From assembly GCA_038230595.1 (NCBI GenBank), contig JBBRMY010000051.1, positions 1-14,930 of the forward strand: DNA of 14,930 bases, given 5' to 3'. The position numbers and the translations under genes were made by a program. Below, piece by piece: positions 1-6,607 of the stretch. Numbering within the stretch: position 1 is the first letter of the stretch; each line of letters opens with the position of its first letter. Below the pieces are notes generated by a model, which worked only from the letters and a program-made list of their open reading frames with translations, searched no databases and was not told the DNA's origin. The stretch is from JBBRMY01 sp038230595. GTDB taxonomy: Bacteria; Bacteroidota; Ignavibacteria; Tepidaquicellales; Tepidaquicellaceae.

Positions 1-179
1 GTAAGAGATAAGTATTGAGTATCCTTAATTCTTAACGAATCTATAAAAAGAGGATGAAGTGAATCTGATTTAATGATCTGAGAATATAATTCCCCGGGAA
101 GAAACAGCGAAATTGTAAAAATGCTTACAAAGAGAATTAAAGAGAAGAGTTTTAAAAATAAATATTTCCTTATCGCCAT
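1..179 (-). CDS. Partial exported protein (N-terminus only)
   Basis: An ATG at 179 opens a minus-strand frame that stays open for 59 codons to the left edge, so only the N-terminus is visible. It reads as a signal peptide: basic start (MAIRKY), then a long hydrophobic stretch of about residues 7-28, then the polar sequence LYSQIIKSDS. A cleavage LYS|Q fits the S|Q style of the phosphatase at 12577-13398, which supports a real exported product. I cannot name the family because the mature domain lies outside the window. The ATG is the only sensible start, and no clear Shine-Dalgarno precedes it. It is divergent from the DUF2306 gene, with a 187-bp gap between them. It is shorter than most gene finders report, so it could be overlooked. 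Confidence 0.65.
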   Translation of the reverse strand, partial: MAIRKYLFLKLFSLILFVSIFTISLFLPGELYSQIIKSDSLHPLFIDSLRIKDTQYLSL

Positions 180-366
180 CTGGGAATTAATATTATATAA
201 ATATCGTCAAATCTTCATTGAGATTAAAGAAAAAACAGAAAAATGAATGATTAATATATCTTGATATGATATATTATAATCGATAAGTTAAATTTAATCA
301 CTTAATGAAGATGTATTGTTGTACTGACAGGTCGAGACCTGTCAGTACAGTTATTTTATTTAATTC
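180..366. other. Divergent intergenic region, presumed promoters
   Basis: This 187-bp AT-rich gap separates two divergently transcribed genes, so promoters for both should lie here. A TATAAT at 275-280 on the plus strand could be a -10 box for the DUF2306 gene, with TTAATA at 251-256 as a weak -35 at 18-bp spacing. It sits beside a short inverted repeat, ATATATC (254-260) and GATATAT (268-274). In such AT-rich DNA these matches could be chance. The only other structure is the hairpin at 321-348. Confidence 0.3.
321..348. repeat. Palindromic hairpin element
   Basis: GTACTGACAGGTC (321-333) and GACCTGTCAGTAC (336-348) form a perfect 13-bp inverted repeat separated by GA. T320/A349 extends it by one pair. 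It lies 18 bp before the DUF2306 start, inside the presumed 5' leader. There is no U tract after it, so it is unlikely to be an intrinsic terminator. It resembles the other palindromic intergenic elements in the window in design but not in sequence. It could be a mobile palindromic repeat or an operator for a dimeric regulator. Confidence 0.7.
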
Positions 367-1062
367 ATGAAAGCATTAAAACTATCTCTCTTTCTTTTAC
401 TCTATCTTTTATTTTGTGGACTGATGCTGAAGATCACTCTTCAGTATATTCCTTATGATACCGATGTAGCATTTCTTAAGATAAAACAGGATGTGATAGA
501 TATTCCACTATATAAGGTTGCATTCTTTACACATGTTTATACTGCCATTTTTGTTCTGCTTGCAGGATTCACCCAATTCTCATCAAAGATAAGAAGAAAA
601 TTTCCGAAGATACATAAACGAGCCGGTTGGCTTTACGGAACTGTTGTGCTTCTTTTTGCAAGTCCCTCAGGATTTTACATGGGAATATTCGCAAACGGGG
701 GATTGATATCACAGCTTGCATTCTGTACGCTTGCGGTTCTTTGGTTTTATTTTACAATTACTGCTATAATAAAAATAAAGCAAAAAGATATTGCTTCACA
801 CAGAGCATTTATTATGAGGAGCTTTGCTTTGGCTCTTTCTGCTATTACACTTCGTCTGTGGAAGTATATCATCATATCAGCTTTTCATGCAAGACCGATG
901 GATGCTTATCAGATTGTTGCATGGCTTGGCTGGGTACCCAATTTATTAATAGCAGAATATCTTATAAATCGTTTTAGTCTAATTAAAAAAGCAAAGCTAT
1001 ACTTAAATTCCATTTATTCATTCCGATTCTTCAACTCAGGAATCCAATTTAAAAAACAATAA
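367..1062 (+). CDS. DUF2306 integral membrane protein
   Basis: This 231-residue polytopic inner-membrane protein matches the DUF2306 pattern, a family of unknown function. Hydrophobic segments lie at about residues 5-25, 51-71, 88-108, 114-136, 152-171 and 183-201. Family-like features are FTHVYTA with H56, AGFTQF (66-71), a basic loop, KIHKRAGWLY with H83, GGL near 111, and SHRAFIMRS with H145 followed by ITLR. The recurring membrane-proximal histidines could bind a cofactor or metal, but that is inference. The ATG at 367 starts with a typical first helix. The stop is one base before the next gene, a YARHG lipoprotein, so the two are almost certainly co-transcribed. The tail after residue 205 is basic and not obviously conserved. 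Confidence 0.85.
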   Translation: MKALKLSLFLLLYLLFCGLMLKITLQYIPYDTDVAFLKIKQDVIDIPLYKVAFFTHVYTAIFVLLAGFTQFSSKIRRKFPKIHKRAGWLYGTVVLLFASPSGFYMGIFANGGLISQLAFCTLAVLWFYFTITAIIKIKQKDIASHRAFIMRSFALALSAITLRLWKYIIISAFHARPMDAYQIVAWLGWVPNLLIAEYLINRFSLIKKAKLYLNSIYSFRFFNSGIQFKKQ

Positions 1063-1063
1063 C

Positions 1064-1972
1064 ATGAAAAATTTAATTTATCTTTTTCTGGCATTTATAT
1101 TTATATCATGCAGTAAGGCAGACAAAACCACTCCAAAGGGATCAGAAAAAACCAAGGAGACAGCAGCTGTAACTCCCAATGAATCTACAAAAGACGCTCC
1201 TAAAAGTCCTGATGCAAATGACCCTAATAAAAATGTTTATGGCTATTATACCGGAGAGTTTAAAGCACTTAAATATGATGAGAGCAAAGATATTTCTTTC
1301 TCGAACAGAATAACAATTTCCATTGATAAGATATCCGGAAACGAGATATCAGGGCACAGTGTCGTTGCAGGGAATTACAGACCATTTAAAGGTACTGCAA
1401 CAATAAGAGATAAGAATATTCTTGTAGAAGCAGCAGAGCCGGGAGATGAGAAATACGATGGTAATTTTACTTTCACTATTTTTCCGGGATCAAATGATAT
1501 TAAAGGAACCTGGAGATCAGTTAAAAAAGATATCGATGTAACAGAAAGAGAATATGCTCTTAACAAGCAGGATTTTAAATATAATGCAGACCTGAAACTG
1601 CCTGATGGAGTAGCATGGACATTCCTGTATGATAAGAATGCTCAGAAATTTGAATCAGCTGGGGAGAAAGGTGAATCACTGACTGAAGATGTTATTAAAG
1701 TTAATGCGTCAAAAAAACTTTTAACAAAATCGGATGTTGAAAATATGCATAAGGGAGATCTGGAGATAATAAGAAATTCAATATATGCGCGTCATGGATA
1801 TTCTTTTAAGAACAGAAGAATAAGATTTGTTTTTGACAGCTTTGTAGACTGGTACATGCCGGTTTCGACTGATGTAAGCAAGGATCTGACAGAAGTAGAA
1901 CAGAAAAATATTGATCTGTTAAAAAGATATGAACAACATGCAGAAAAATATTATGATGATTTTGGAAGGTAG
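1064..1972 (+). CDS. YARHG-domain lipoprotein
   Basis: This is a 302-residue secreted lipoprotein. A short signal peptide (MKNLIYLFLAFIFISC) ends in a lipobox with Cys16 as the lipidation site. It is followed by a low-complexity K/T/E/P-rich linker (about 17-57) that would tether the protein to a membrane. Residues 58-165 form a predicted beta-rich domain (GYYTGEF, NRITISIDKISGNEISG, GTATI, GTW) that looks like a small lipocalin-like or calycin-like fold. That fold call is weak. Residues 218-290 are a YARHG domain with the signature YARHG at 241-245, followed by F and W positions (FVFDSFVDWY). YARHG domains are extracellular modules of unknown function. The gene follows the DUF2306 gene by one base and converges on phoU. 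Confidence 0.85.
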   Translation: MKNLIYLFLAFIFISCSKADKTTPKGSEKTKETAAVTPNESTKDAPKSPDANDPNKNVYGYYTGEFKALKYDESKDISFSNRITISIDKISGNEISGHSVVAGNYRPFKGTATIRDKNILVEAAEPGDEKYDGNFTFTIFPGSNDIKGTWRSVKKDIDVTEREYALNKQDFKYNADLKLPDGVAWTFLYDKNAQKFESAGEKGESLTEDVIKVNASKKLLTKSDVENMHKGDLEIIRNSIYARHGYSFKNRRIRFVFDSFVDWYMPVSTDVSKDLTEVEQKNIDLLKRYEQHAEKYYDDFGR

Positions 1973-1980
1973 TAGTTTAC

Positions 1981-2012
1981 ATTCGTTCCTAATCATAAGA
2001 TTGGGAACGAAT
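1981..2012. repeat. Palindromic repeat, ATTCGTTCC family, copy 1
   Basis: ATTCGTTCC (1981-1989) pairs with GGAACGAAT (2004-2012). The stem continues through a T-G wobble into AATC (1991-1994) and GATT (1999-2002) with an ATAA loop, giving about 14 pairs. It lies between the convergent lipoprotein and phoU stops, where it could block read-through in both directions. No T tract follows on either strand, so it is not a standard Rho-independent terminator. A related element in opposite orientation is at 11902-11934. Confidence 0.8.
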
Positions 2013-2023
2013 ATTTAAAATTA

Positions 2024-2731
2024 TCAGCTTTCAGGATCTTTTTCAGATTCGATATCTGCAATGTTTTCTTTTGTGATCTCTTTTCTGTGCTTCATAATTT
2101 TTGCATCTATAAGAAATATAACATCTTCTGCCACATTTGTGCAATGGTCTGCAAGACGTTCAATATTTCTAAGCAGGGTAATAGCATGAGAGCCCGGCTT
2201 TATCAGGCTTTTGTCATTTGACATTTCTGCCATTAATTTATCAAATATCTCCTCGTATTCTTTATCAACAGAATTATCCATTTTAATTATTTCCCCGGCT
2301 TTTTCTGCATCATTATTCACAAATGAATCGATACTGCCTTTTACAATTCCCTGAACATGATCTGTCATATTTTTCAGGCCGATCCTTTCAAGAAGATCCT
2401 GATGACCCATGAAGAATTTTGTTCTCTGTGCAATATTCACTGCAATATCTCCCATTCTTTCAAGATCGTTATTTATCATCATGGCCGACATTATAAGACG
2501 AAGATCAATTGCAACAGGCTGAGTTAAAGCAAATATTCTCTGGCATTGCTTGTCAATTTTTATCTCATACTTATCTACCGTATCATCTTTTTCAATTACC
2601 ATTTCGGCAAGCTCAAGATTCTGTTCATACAAAGATTTGAATGACAGATTTATTTGCTCCTCTACCAGGCTTCCCATTTTAATGATCCGTGTCCTGAGCT
2701 GATCCAGCTCTTCTTCTAAATATTGATACAT
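2024..2731 (-). CDS. phoU: Phosphate transport regulator PhoU
   Basis: This 235-residue cytoplasmic protein has the usual length and the two tandem three-helix PhoU repeats. The first holds the metal-binding style motif NDLERMGDIAVNIA (88-101). The second holds NIERLADHCTNVAEDV near residue 190. PhoU links the Pst transporter to the PhoR sensor kinase and restrains phosphate uptake and Pho regulon output when phosphate is plentiful. The start is an ATG giving MYQYLEEELDQL, which matches the family N-terminus. It lies downstream of pstB on the same strand, but across an unusual 229-bp gap containing two palindromic repeats. The C-terminal acidic tail (ENIADIESEKDPES) is an extension of low conservation. 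No pstSCA or phoR gene is visible here. Confidence 0.95.
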   Translation of the reverse strand: MYQYLEEELDQLRTRIIKMGSLVEEQINLSFKSLYEQNLELAEMVIEKDDTVDKYEIKIDKQCQRIFALTQPVAIDLRLIMSAMMINNDLERMGDIAVNIAQRTKFFMGHQDLLERIGLKNMTDHVQGIVKGSIDSFVNNDAEKAGEIIKMDNSVDKEYEEIFDKLMAEMSNDKSLIKPGSHAITLLRNIERLADHCTNVAEDVIFLIDAKIMKHRKEITKENIADIESEKDPES

Positions 2732-2794
2732 AGATTTAAATTATATATTGTCGAAATTAAAAACAAGCAATGTGTGTACTTTTTAAATCAAACT

Positions 2795-2836
2795 GTAGGG
2801 CGATTCACGGGGTACCCTTTGGGTCATCGCCCGTAC
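2795..2836. repeat. GGGCGAT palindromic repeat, copy A (imperfect)
   Basis: GTAGGGCGAT (2795-2804) faces ATCGCCCGTAC (2826-2836). An inner ACCC (2814-2817), TTT, GGGT (2821-2824) hairpin completes a stem of about 11 pairs, with a 9-nt bulge on the left arm and a single C on the right. It shares GGGCGATTCA with the perfect palindrome at 2911-2930, about 110 bp away, so the two look like diverged copies of one element. It lies between pstB and phoU. Confidence 0.7.
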
Positions 2837-2910
2837 TTACTCTCTAAAAATCGAATGAATTTAAACAACCTAATATTTAAGTTACTTCCGTACGATAAAA
2901 TTTATACGAC

Positions 2911-2935
2911 GGGCGATTCATGAATCGCCCCTACG
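2911..2935. repeat. GGGCGATTCA palindromic repeat, copy B (perfect)
   Basis: GGGCGATTCATGAATCGCCC at 2911-2930 is a perfect 20-nt palindrome, followed by CTAC. The outer end GCCCCTAC (read from the other strand, GTAGGGGC) is shared with the element at 13502-13527. In the pstB-phoU transcript it would sit just after the pstB stop and could shield the 3' end or separate expression of the two genes. Confidence 0.8.
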
Positions 2936-2960
2936 CCTTCAGATGTTTAATCAATACTAC

Positions 2961-3719
2961 TTACCCGAATTTACCGGTAACATATCTCTGTGTTCTTTCG
3001 TCGTCGGGCTTAGTGAACATTTTCTTTGTTGAAGAGTACTCTATTAATTCTCCGCTTAAAAAAAATGCTGCCTTATCACTTATCCTCGCAGCCTGTTGAA
3101 GATTGTGAGTAACTATAACAATCGTGTAATTGCTTTTAAGTTCGTATATCAGCTCTTCCACTTTTGCTGTGGAGATCGGATCTAATGCAGATGCAGGCTC
3201 ATCCATTAATAAGATCTCCGGATCGACTGCTAACGCTCTTGCAATGCAAAGCCTTTGCTGCTGTCCTCCCGATAATCCCATCGCGGAATCATTAAGCCTG
3301 TCTTTAACTTCATCCCATATAGCAGAGCTCATAAGGCTCTTCTCAACTATTTCATCAAGATGATGCTTTTTCTTTACTCCGTTTATTCTTGGACCGTATG
3401 CAACATTATCATAAACTGATTTTGGAAAAGGATTAGATTTCTGAAAAACCATTCCGACTTTTTTCCTTAAAGCTACAACATCAACATTTCCTTTGTAAAT
3501 ATCTTCACCGTCAATTTCAATATCACCTGTGATCTTTACATTTTCTATGAGATCATTGAGACGGTTCAGTGTTCGGAGAAAAGTTGATTTACCGCATCCG
3601 GATGGTCCCATAAGGGATGTAACTTTATTTGCATCTATATCAAGAGTAACATTCCTTAATGCATGATTGACTCCGTAATACAGATTCAGATCGTTTACAT
3701 GTATTTTAATACTTTTCAA
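2961..3719 (-). CDS. pstB: Phosphate ABC transporter ATP-binding protein PstB
   Basis: This 252-residue ABC ATPase energises high-affinity phosphate import at the inner membrane with PstC/PstA and the binding protein PstS. Walker A is GPSGCGKST (38-46), the Q-loop is VFQKSNPFPKS (91-101), the signature is LSGGQQQR (149-156), and Walker B is LLMDEPASALD (170-180). The H-loop VTHN follows. QKSNPFPKS, LSGGQQQRLCIARA and DEPASALDPIST are PstB-specific. The start codon is TTG at 3719. No in-frame ATG exists before Walker A, and MKSIKIHVNDLNLYYG matches the family N-terminus. It follows lolD by 62 bp and precedes phoU. The pst permease and binding-protein genes are missing from the neighbourhood. 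Confidence 0.95.
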   Translation of the reverse strand: MKSIKIHVNDLNLYYGVNHALRNVTLDIDANKVTSLMGPSGCGKSTFLRTLNRLNDLIENVKITGDIEIDGEDIYKGNVDVVALRKKVGMVFQKSNPFPKSVYDNVAYGPRINGVKKKHHLDEIVEKSLMSSAIWDEVKDRLNDSAMGLSGGQQQRLCIARALAVDPEILLMDEPASALDPISTAKVEELIYELKSNYTIVIVTHNLQQAARISDKAAFFLSGELIEYSSTKKMFTKPDDERTQRYVTGKFG

Positions 3720-3781
3720 GATGCCCGAATATAATGATTTTTTTACAAGTTTTTATCAGCCTGATATTATTAAATCGTAAA

Positions 3782-4456
3782 TTAGCTTATCACCTTTCCA
3801 TCGGCTAACTTTATTACTCTGTCACATTTAGCAGCAAATTCTTCGTTATGAGTTACAATTACAAAAGTCTGCTTAAATTTATCACGCAGCTCAAAGAGCA
3901 GGTCTATAACTGAGTTAGCGTTCTGAGTATCAAGATTCCCTGTAGGCTCGTCACCCAATATCATTCTGGGACTGTTCATTAGCGCCCGCGCTATCGCAAC
4001 TCTCTGCGCCTCTCCACCTGAAAGCTCATTCGGCTTATGTGAAGCTCTGGAACTTAATCCGACAATTTCTAAAAGCTCGTTAACTCTTTTTTTATCATTA
4101 TTGCCGCCGATCATATTGGAAATTAAAACATTTTCAAATGCAGTGAACTCAGGAAGCAAGTGGTGGAACTGAAAAATAAATCCAACTTCTTTATTTCGGA
4201 ATTTAGCCAGATCTTTTTCACTATAGTCAAAAATATTCTTTTCCTGAAAGAGTACTTTTCCTGAATCAGGAGAGTCAAGCGCTCCGAGTATGTGCAGTAA
4301 TGTACTTTTGCCTGCTCCTGATTTACCAACTATAGCAATTATCTCTTCCTTATAAATATTAAGATTAATTCCTTTGAGCACTTCAAGGCTGTAATCTTTT
4401 GTGATCTTGTAAGATTTTTTAAGATCTGAAATTTCGAGTAATAATTCTTTTGTCAT
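3782..4456 (-). CDS. lolD: Lipoprotein-releasing ABC ATPase LolD
   Basis: This 224-residue ATPase belongs to the LolD/MacB-type ABC class. It drives extraction of outer-membrane lipoproteins from the inner membrane and their handover to LolA. Walker A is GKSGAGKST (44-52), the Q-loop is FIFQFHHLLPEFTAFENV (93-110), the signature is LSGGEAQR (145-152), and Walker B is MILGDEPTGNLD (165-176). The H-loop VTHNEEFA follows. The FQFHHLLPEFTA stretch and GDEPTGNLD are typical of LolD. It lies 45 bp downstream of the LolC/E permease gene on the same strand, so the two form a transport unit. MacB-like or FtsE-like ATPases are alternatives, but the adjacent permease and the QFHHLLPEF segment favour LolD. 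Confidence 0.93.
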   Translation of the reverse strand: MTKELLLEISDLKKSYKITKDYSLEVLKGINLNIYKEEIIAIVGKSGAGKSTLLHILGALDSPDSGKVLFQEKNIFDYSEKDLAKFRNKEVGFIFQFHHLLPEFTAFENVLISNMIGGNNDKKRVNELLEIVGLSSRASHKPNELSGGEAQRVAIARALMNSPRMILGDEPTGNLDTQNANSVIDLLFELRDKFKQTFVIVTHNEEFAAKCDRVIKLADGKVIS

Positions 4457-4501
4457 AATGTTTTATGAAGATCTTCAATCAAAGCTTCATTTATTTTCTT
4501 T

Positions 4502-5728
4502 TTATTCCCATCTTATTGCCTCAACCGGCTTTAAGGATGATGCTCTTCTTGCAGGGTAAAGTGAAGCTGAAAAGCAAAGAATGAAAGCTGCAAGAGGAAT
4601 GAATATGAAATCAGTAGGATTTATGTGAACCGGAAGAGCATCAACTTTATATATAAACGGGTCCAGTGTATAAAATTTAAAATACATCTGACCAAGAGTA
4701 ACCCCCAGACCAAGAACAATTCCTGAAACTATACCAATAATGCCTACCCAGATACCTTCCAGTAGAAATATTTTTGAGATCATTTTTCCTGTGGCGCCCA
4801 TTGCCATCAAAACTCCGATATCTCTTTTCTTTTCAATTACAGTCATGGTCAAAGAGCCGAGAATATTGAATGATGCTACTGCTATTATGATACTCAAAAT
4901 GAAAAATGAAACAAGACGTTCCAGCTTTAATATAGAATAAAAATCCTTATGAAGATCATACCAGGTTGAAATATTATAATCATTCCCTAATAATTCTTCA
5001 AGCTTTGACTTCATATTATCTGAGTTACTAATATTGTCCAGCCTCATTTCAAGGCCGCTTGCTTTCCCATTGAAGTTAAACAGAGCCTGGGCATTCTGCA
5101 TAGAAATAAAAGCATATTTAGAATCGTAATCCTTATTCTCTGATTCATAAATCCCTGTAACTATAAAAGATTTTGTCAACGGCTCTATGAACTGCGTGAG
5201 CGAATTTTCAAGCCCGACAGGACTAAGGACAGTCAATGTATCTCCAACGCGAGATCTCATTTCAGCAGCAAGCATGAAGCCTATAACTATTCCGCCAAGA
5301 TCGCCTCTCTCTTCCAGATCAAATGATCCAAGTCCGATAAGTTTTTTAACATTAGAAACTTCATCAATTCTCTTTTCGTCTGTACCCTTTATGAAAAGAA
5401 CTTTATTCGTTCTTCGGTTTGAAAGCATTGCCTTGCTTAAAGTGAATGGAGCAGCATTTTTAATCCCTGCCTGCTTTATCTTGCTTTCAATCTCTTCAAA
5501 GTTATCAAGCTTGCTGCCTTTTTTAGATTCAACTCTTAAGTGAGGATCAAATGATACAAGTATATCAATTACTCTTTTGTTAAAACCATTGAAAACAGAA
5601 AGTACGATTATCATTGCTGCAACGCCTATTGTCACACCGATTATGGAAATAAGTGATATAAGAGAAATGAAATTAAATCTCTTTTTTGAAAATAAATAGC
5701 GGCGAGCTATAAAAAATTCTGTTTTCAA
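4502..5728 (-). CDS. lolC: Lipoprotein-releasing system permease LolC/LolE
   Basis: This 408-residue inner-membrane permease has the LolC/E layout. The N-terminus is FFIARRYLFSKKRFNFIS, then TM1 (about 22-46) with GVTIGVAAMIIVLSVFNGF. A large periplasmic MacB-type domain follows (about 50-265), then three C-terminal helices of the FtsX fold (about 268-400). The cytoplasmic coupling segment is EKKRDIGVLMAMGAT and the ending is YPARRASSLKPVEAIRWE. It works with LolD (next gene) to release lipoproteins. Only one permease is present, so it may act as a homodimer or pair with a permease encoded elsewhere; I cannot separate LolC from LolE by eye. The start codon is TTG at 5728, five codons after the serK-like stop and in the same frame. 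Confidence 0.92.
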   Translation of the reverse strand: MKTEFFIARRYLFSKKRFNFISLISLISIIGVTIGVAAMIIVLSVFNGFNKRVIDILVSFDPHLRVESKKGSKLDNFEEIESKIKQAGIKNAAPFTLSKAMLSNRRTNKVLFIKGTDEKRIDEVSNVKKLIGLGSFDLEERGDLGGIVIGFMLAAEMRSRVGDTLTVLSPVGLENSLTQFIEPLTKSFIVTGIYESENKDYDSKYAFISMQNAQALFNFNGKASGLEMRLDNISNSDNMKSKLEELLGNDYNISTWYDLHKDFYSILKLERLVSFFILSIIIAVASFNILGSLTMTVIEKKRDIGVLMAMGATGKMISKIFLLEGIWVGIIGIVSGIVLGLGVTLGQMYFKFYTLDPFIYKVDALPVHINPTDFIFIPLAAFILCFSASLYPARRASSLKPVEAIRWE

Positions 5729-5743
5729 TAAAATGTTGGAAAG

Positions 5744-6580
5744 TTATTCATCAAATACTATCACTGATTCCTGATATTGCCTTACTTTATTACCATCTAT
5801 TTTCTTAGTAATACTTTTCATAAGATCATCATTTTTTTTGTCTATATCTTTGTCATTAAGAAGATCATTAAGCGCATATTTCAAATGCAGTACTCTGTTC
5901 TGTATAAGATGGCGGGTAATACCTGCAGGAATTTTCAGCCCTTCTGATGCTAATGAAACGATTTTTTCCTTAGTAAAGTAAGGATAGGAGATAAGAATAC
6001 CTTTTCTTCTTGAATATTTCCTCAGATCTGAGATCTTTATTTCAGATTCCGAGCGGTCAAATTCATACTTATCAAAAAAATGCTTTGTGAACATGCTCAA
6101 TGCATCAAGCATTTTATCTTTTTTGGAAGGAAGCTTTACTATAATATTTTCATTGTTGAAAGTATTCGAGCATAGTATGCAGCAAAAATTACTCTGCATT
6201 TCATTCTTGCCTTCTTTTATCGAGACTGAACTGTACTTCAATCCGTTCTCATTACAAAACTTTTTTATATCATTCATTTCCAGATCATAAAAAATATGAT
6301 TCCAGTTCTGAAGCCTGGTCTTTAGAGAGGCATAGTCAATAACCTGAGCTAAAATTAATTTACATCCAAGTGAAGTGAGTGATGAATATCTGTTAGCTCC
6401 GTCAAGAAGGATAAGCTTATCTTTATACTTCCCAACTATAACAGGGTTATTCAAAAATTTATCCTTTGAGATTCTTCCCAGAACCCTGTCCCGCCTTACA
6501 TGCTCTGTAGCTTCATGCAGGAGAAGATCAGATATTCTGATCAACCTGATATCAAAGTAAGTATCGAAATAATTTATCAT
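5744..6580 (-). CDS. SerK/SbnI-like protein, ParB-fold (putative serine kinase)
   Basis: This 278-residue cytoplasmic protein has a ParB/sulfiredoxin-like fold resembling SbnI and SerK, enzymes that phosphorylate free L-serine to O-phospho-L-serine. Matches recalled from SbnI, in order: LLLHEATEHVR (19-29), with E23 at the catalytic-glutamate position; LNNPVIV (43-49); DGANRYSSLTSLGCK (60-74), the ParB box; W93 and H95 in LQNWNHIFYD; IPAGITRH near 221; and QYQESVIVF at the end. The ParB box has N63 where I recall His in SbnI and SerK (DGxHR). Residues 133-137 (CCILC) could bind metal. No helix-turn-helix or ParB centromere-binding region is evident, arguing against a partition protein. It is sandwiched between clpB-like and LolC/E genes with gaps of 27 and 15 bp. 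The serine kinase activity is inference; the fold family is well supported. Confidence 0.75.
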   Translation of the reverse strand: MINYFDTYFDIRLIRISDLLLHEATEHVRRDRVLGRISKDKFLNNPVIVGKYKDKLILLDGANRYSSLTSLGCKLILAQVIDYASLKTRLQNWNHIFYDLEMNDIKKFCNENGLKYSSVSIKEGKNEMQSNFCCILCSNTFNNENIIVKLPSKKDKMLDALSMFTKHFFDKYEFDRSESEIKISDLRKYSRRKGILISYPYFTKEKIVSLASEGLKIPAGITRHLIQNRVLHLKYALNDLLNDKDIDKKNDDLMKSITKKIDGNKVRQYQESVIVFDE

Positions 6581-6607
6581 TAATAAAAATGTAGGTTAGT
6601 TTTTGGA

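Noticed and set aside
627..977. Plus-strand 116-codon frame inside the DUF2306 gene
   Set aside because: It is Cys- and Tyr-rich with no recognisable motif and lies wholly inside a clearly coding membrane-protein frame.
1981..2012. Intrinsic terminator for the lipoprotein or phoU
   Set aside because: The hairpin is strong but no T tract follows on either strand, and a family copy exists elsewhere, so it is better described as a repeat that may act as a barrier.
2723..2923. Plus-strand frame of 66 codons between phoU and pstB
   Set aside because: It overlaps the phoU start and runs through two palindromic repeats; the translation has no domain-like features and is explained by the repeat sequence.
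5744..6580. Chromosome-partition protein ParB
   Set aside because: Only the ParB-like N-terminal box fits; no helix-turn-helix or centromere-binding region, no parA neighbour, and the C-terminal landmarks fit SbnI/SerK better.
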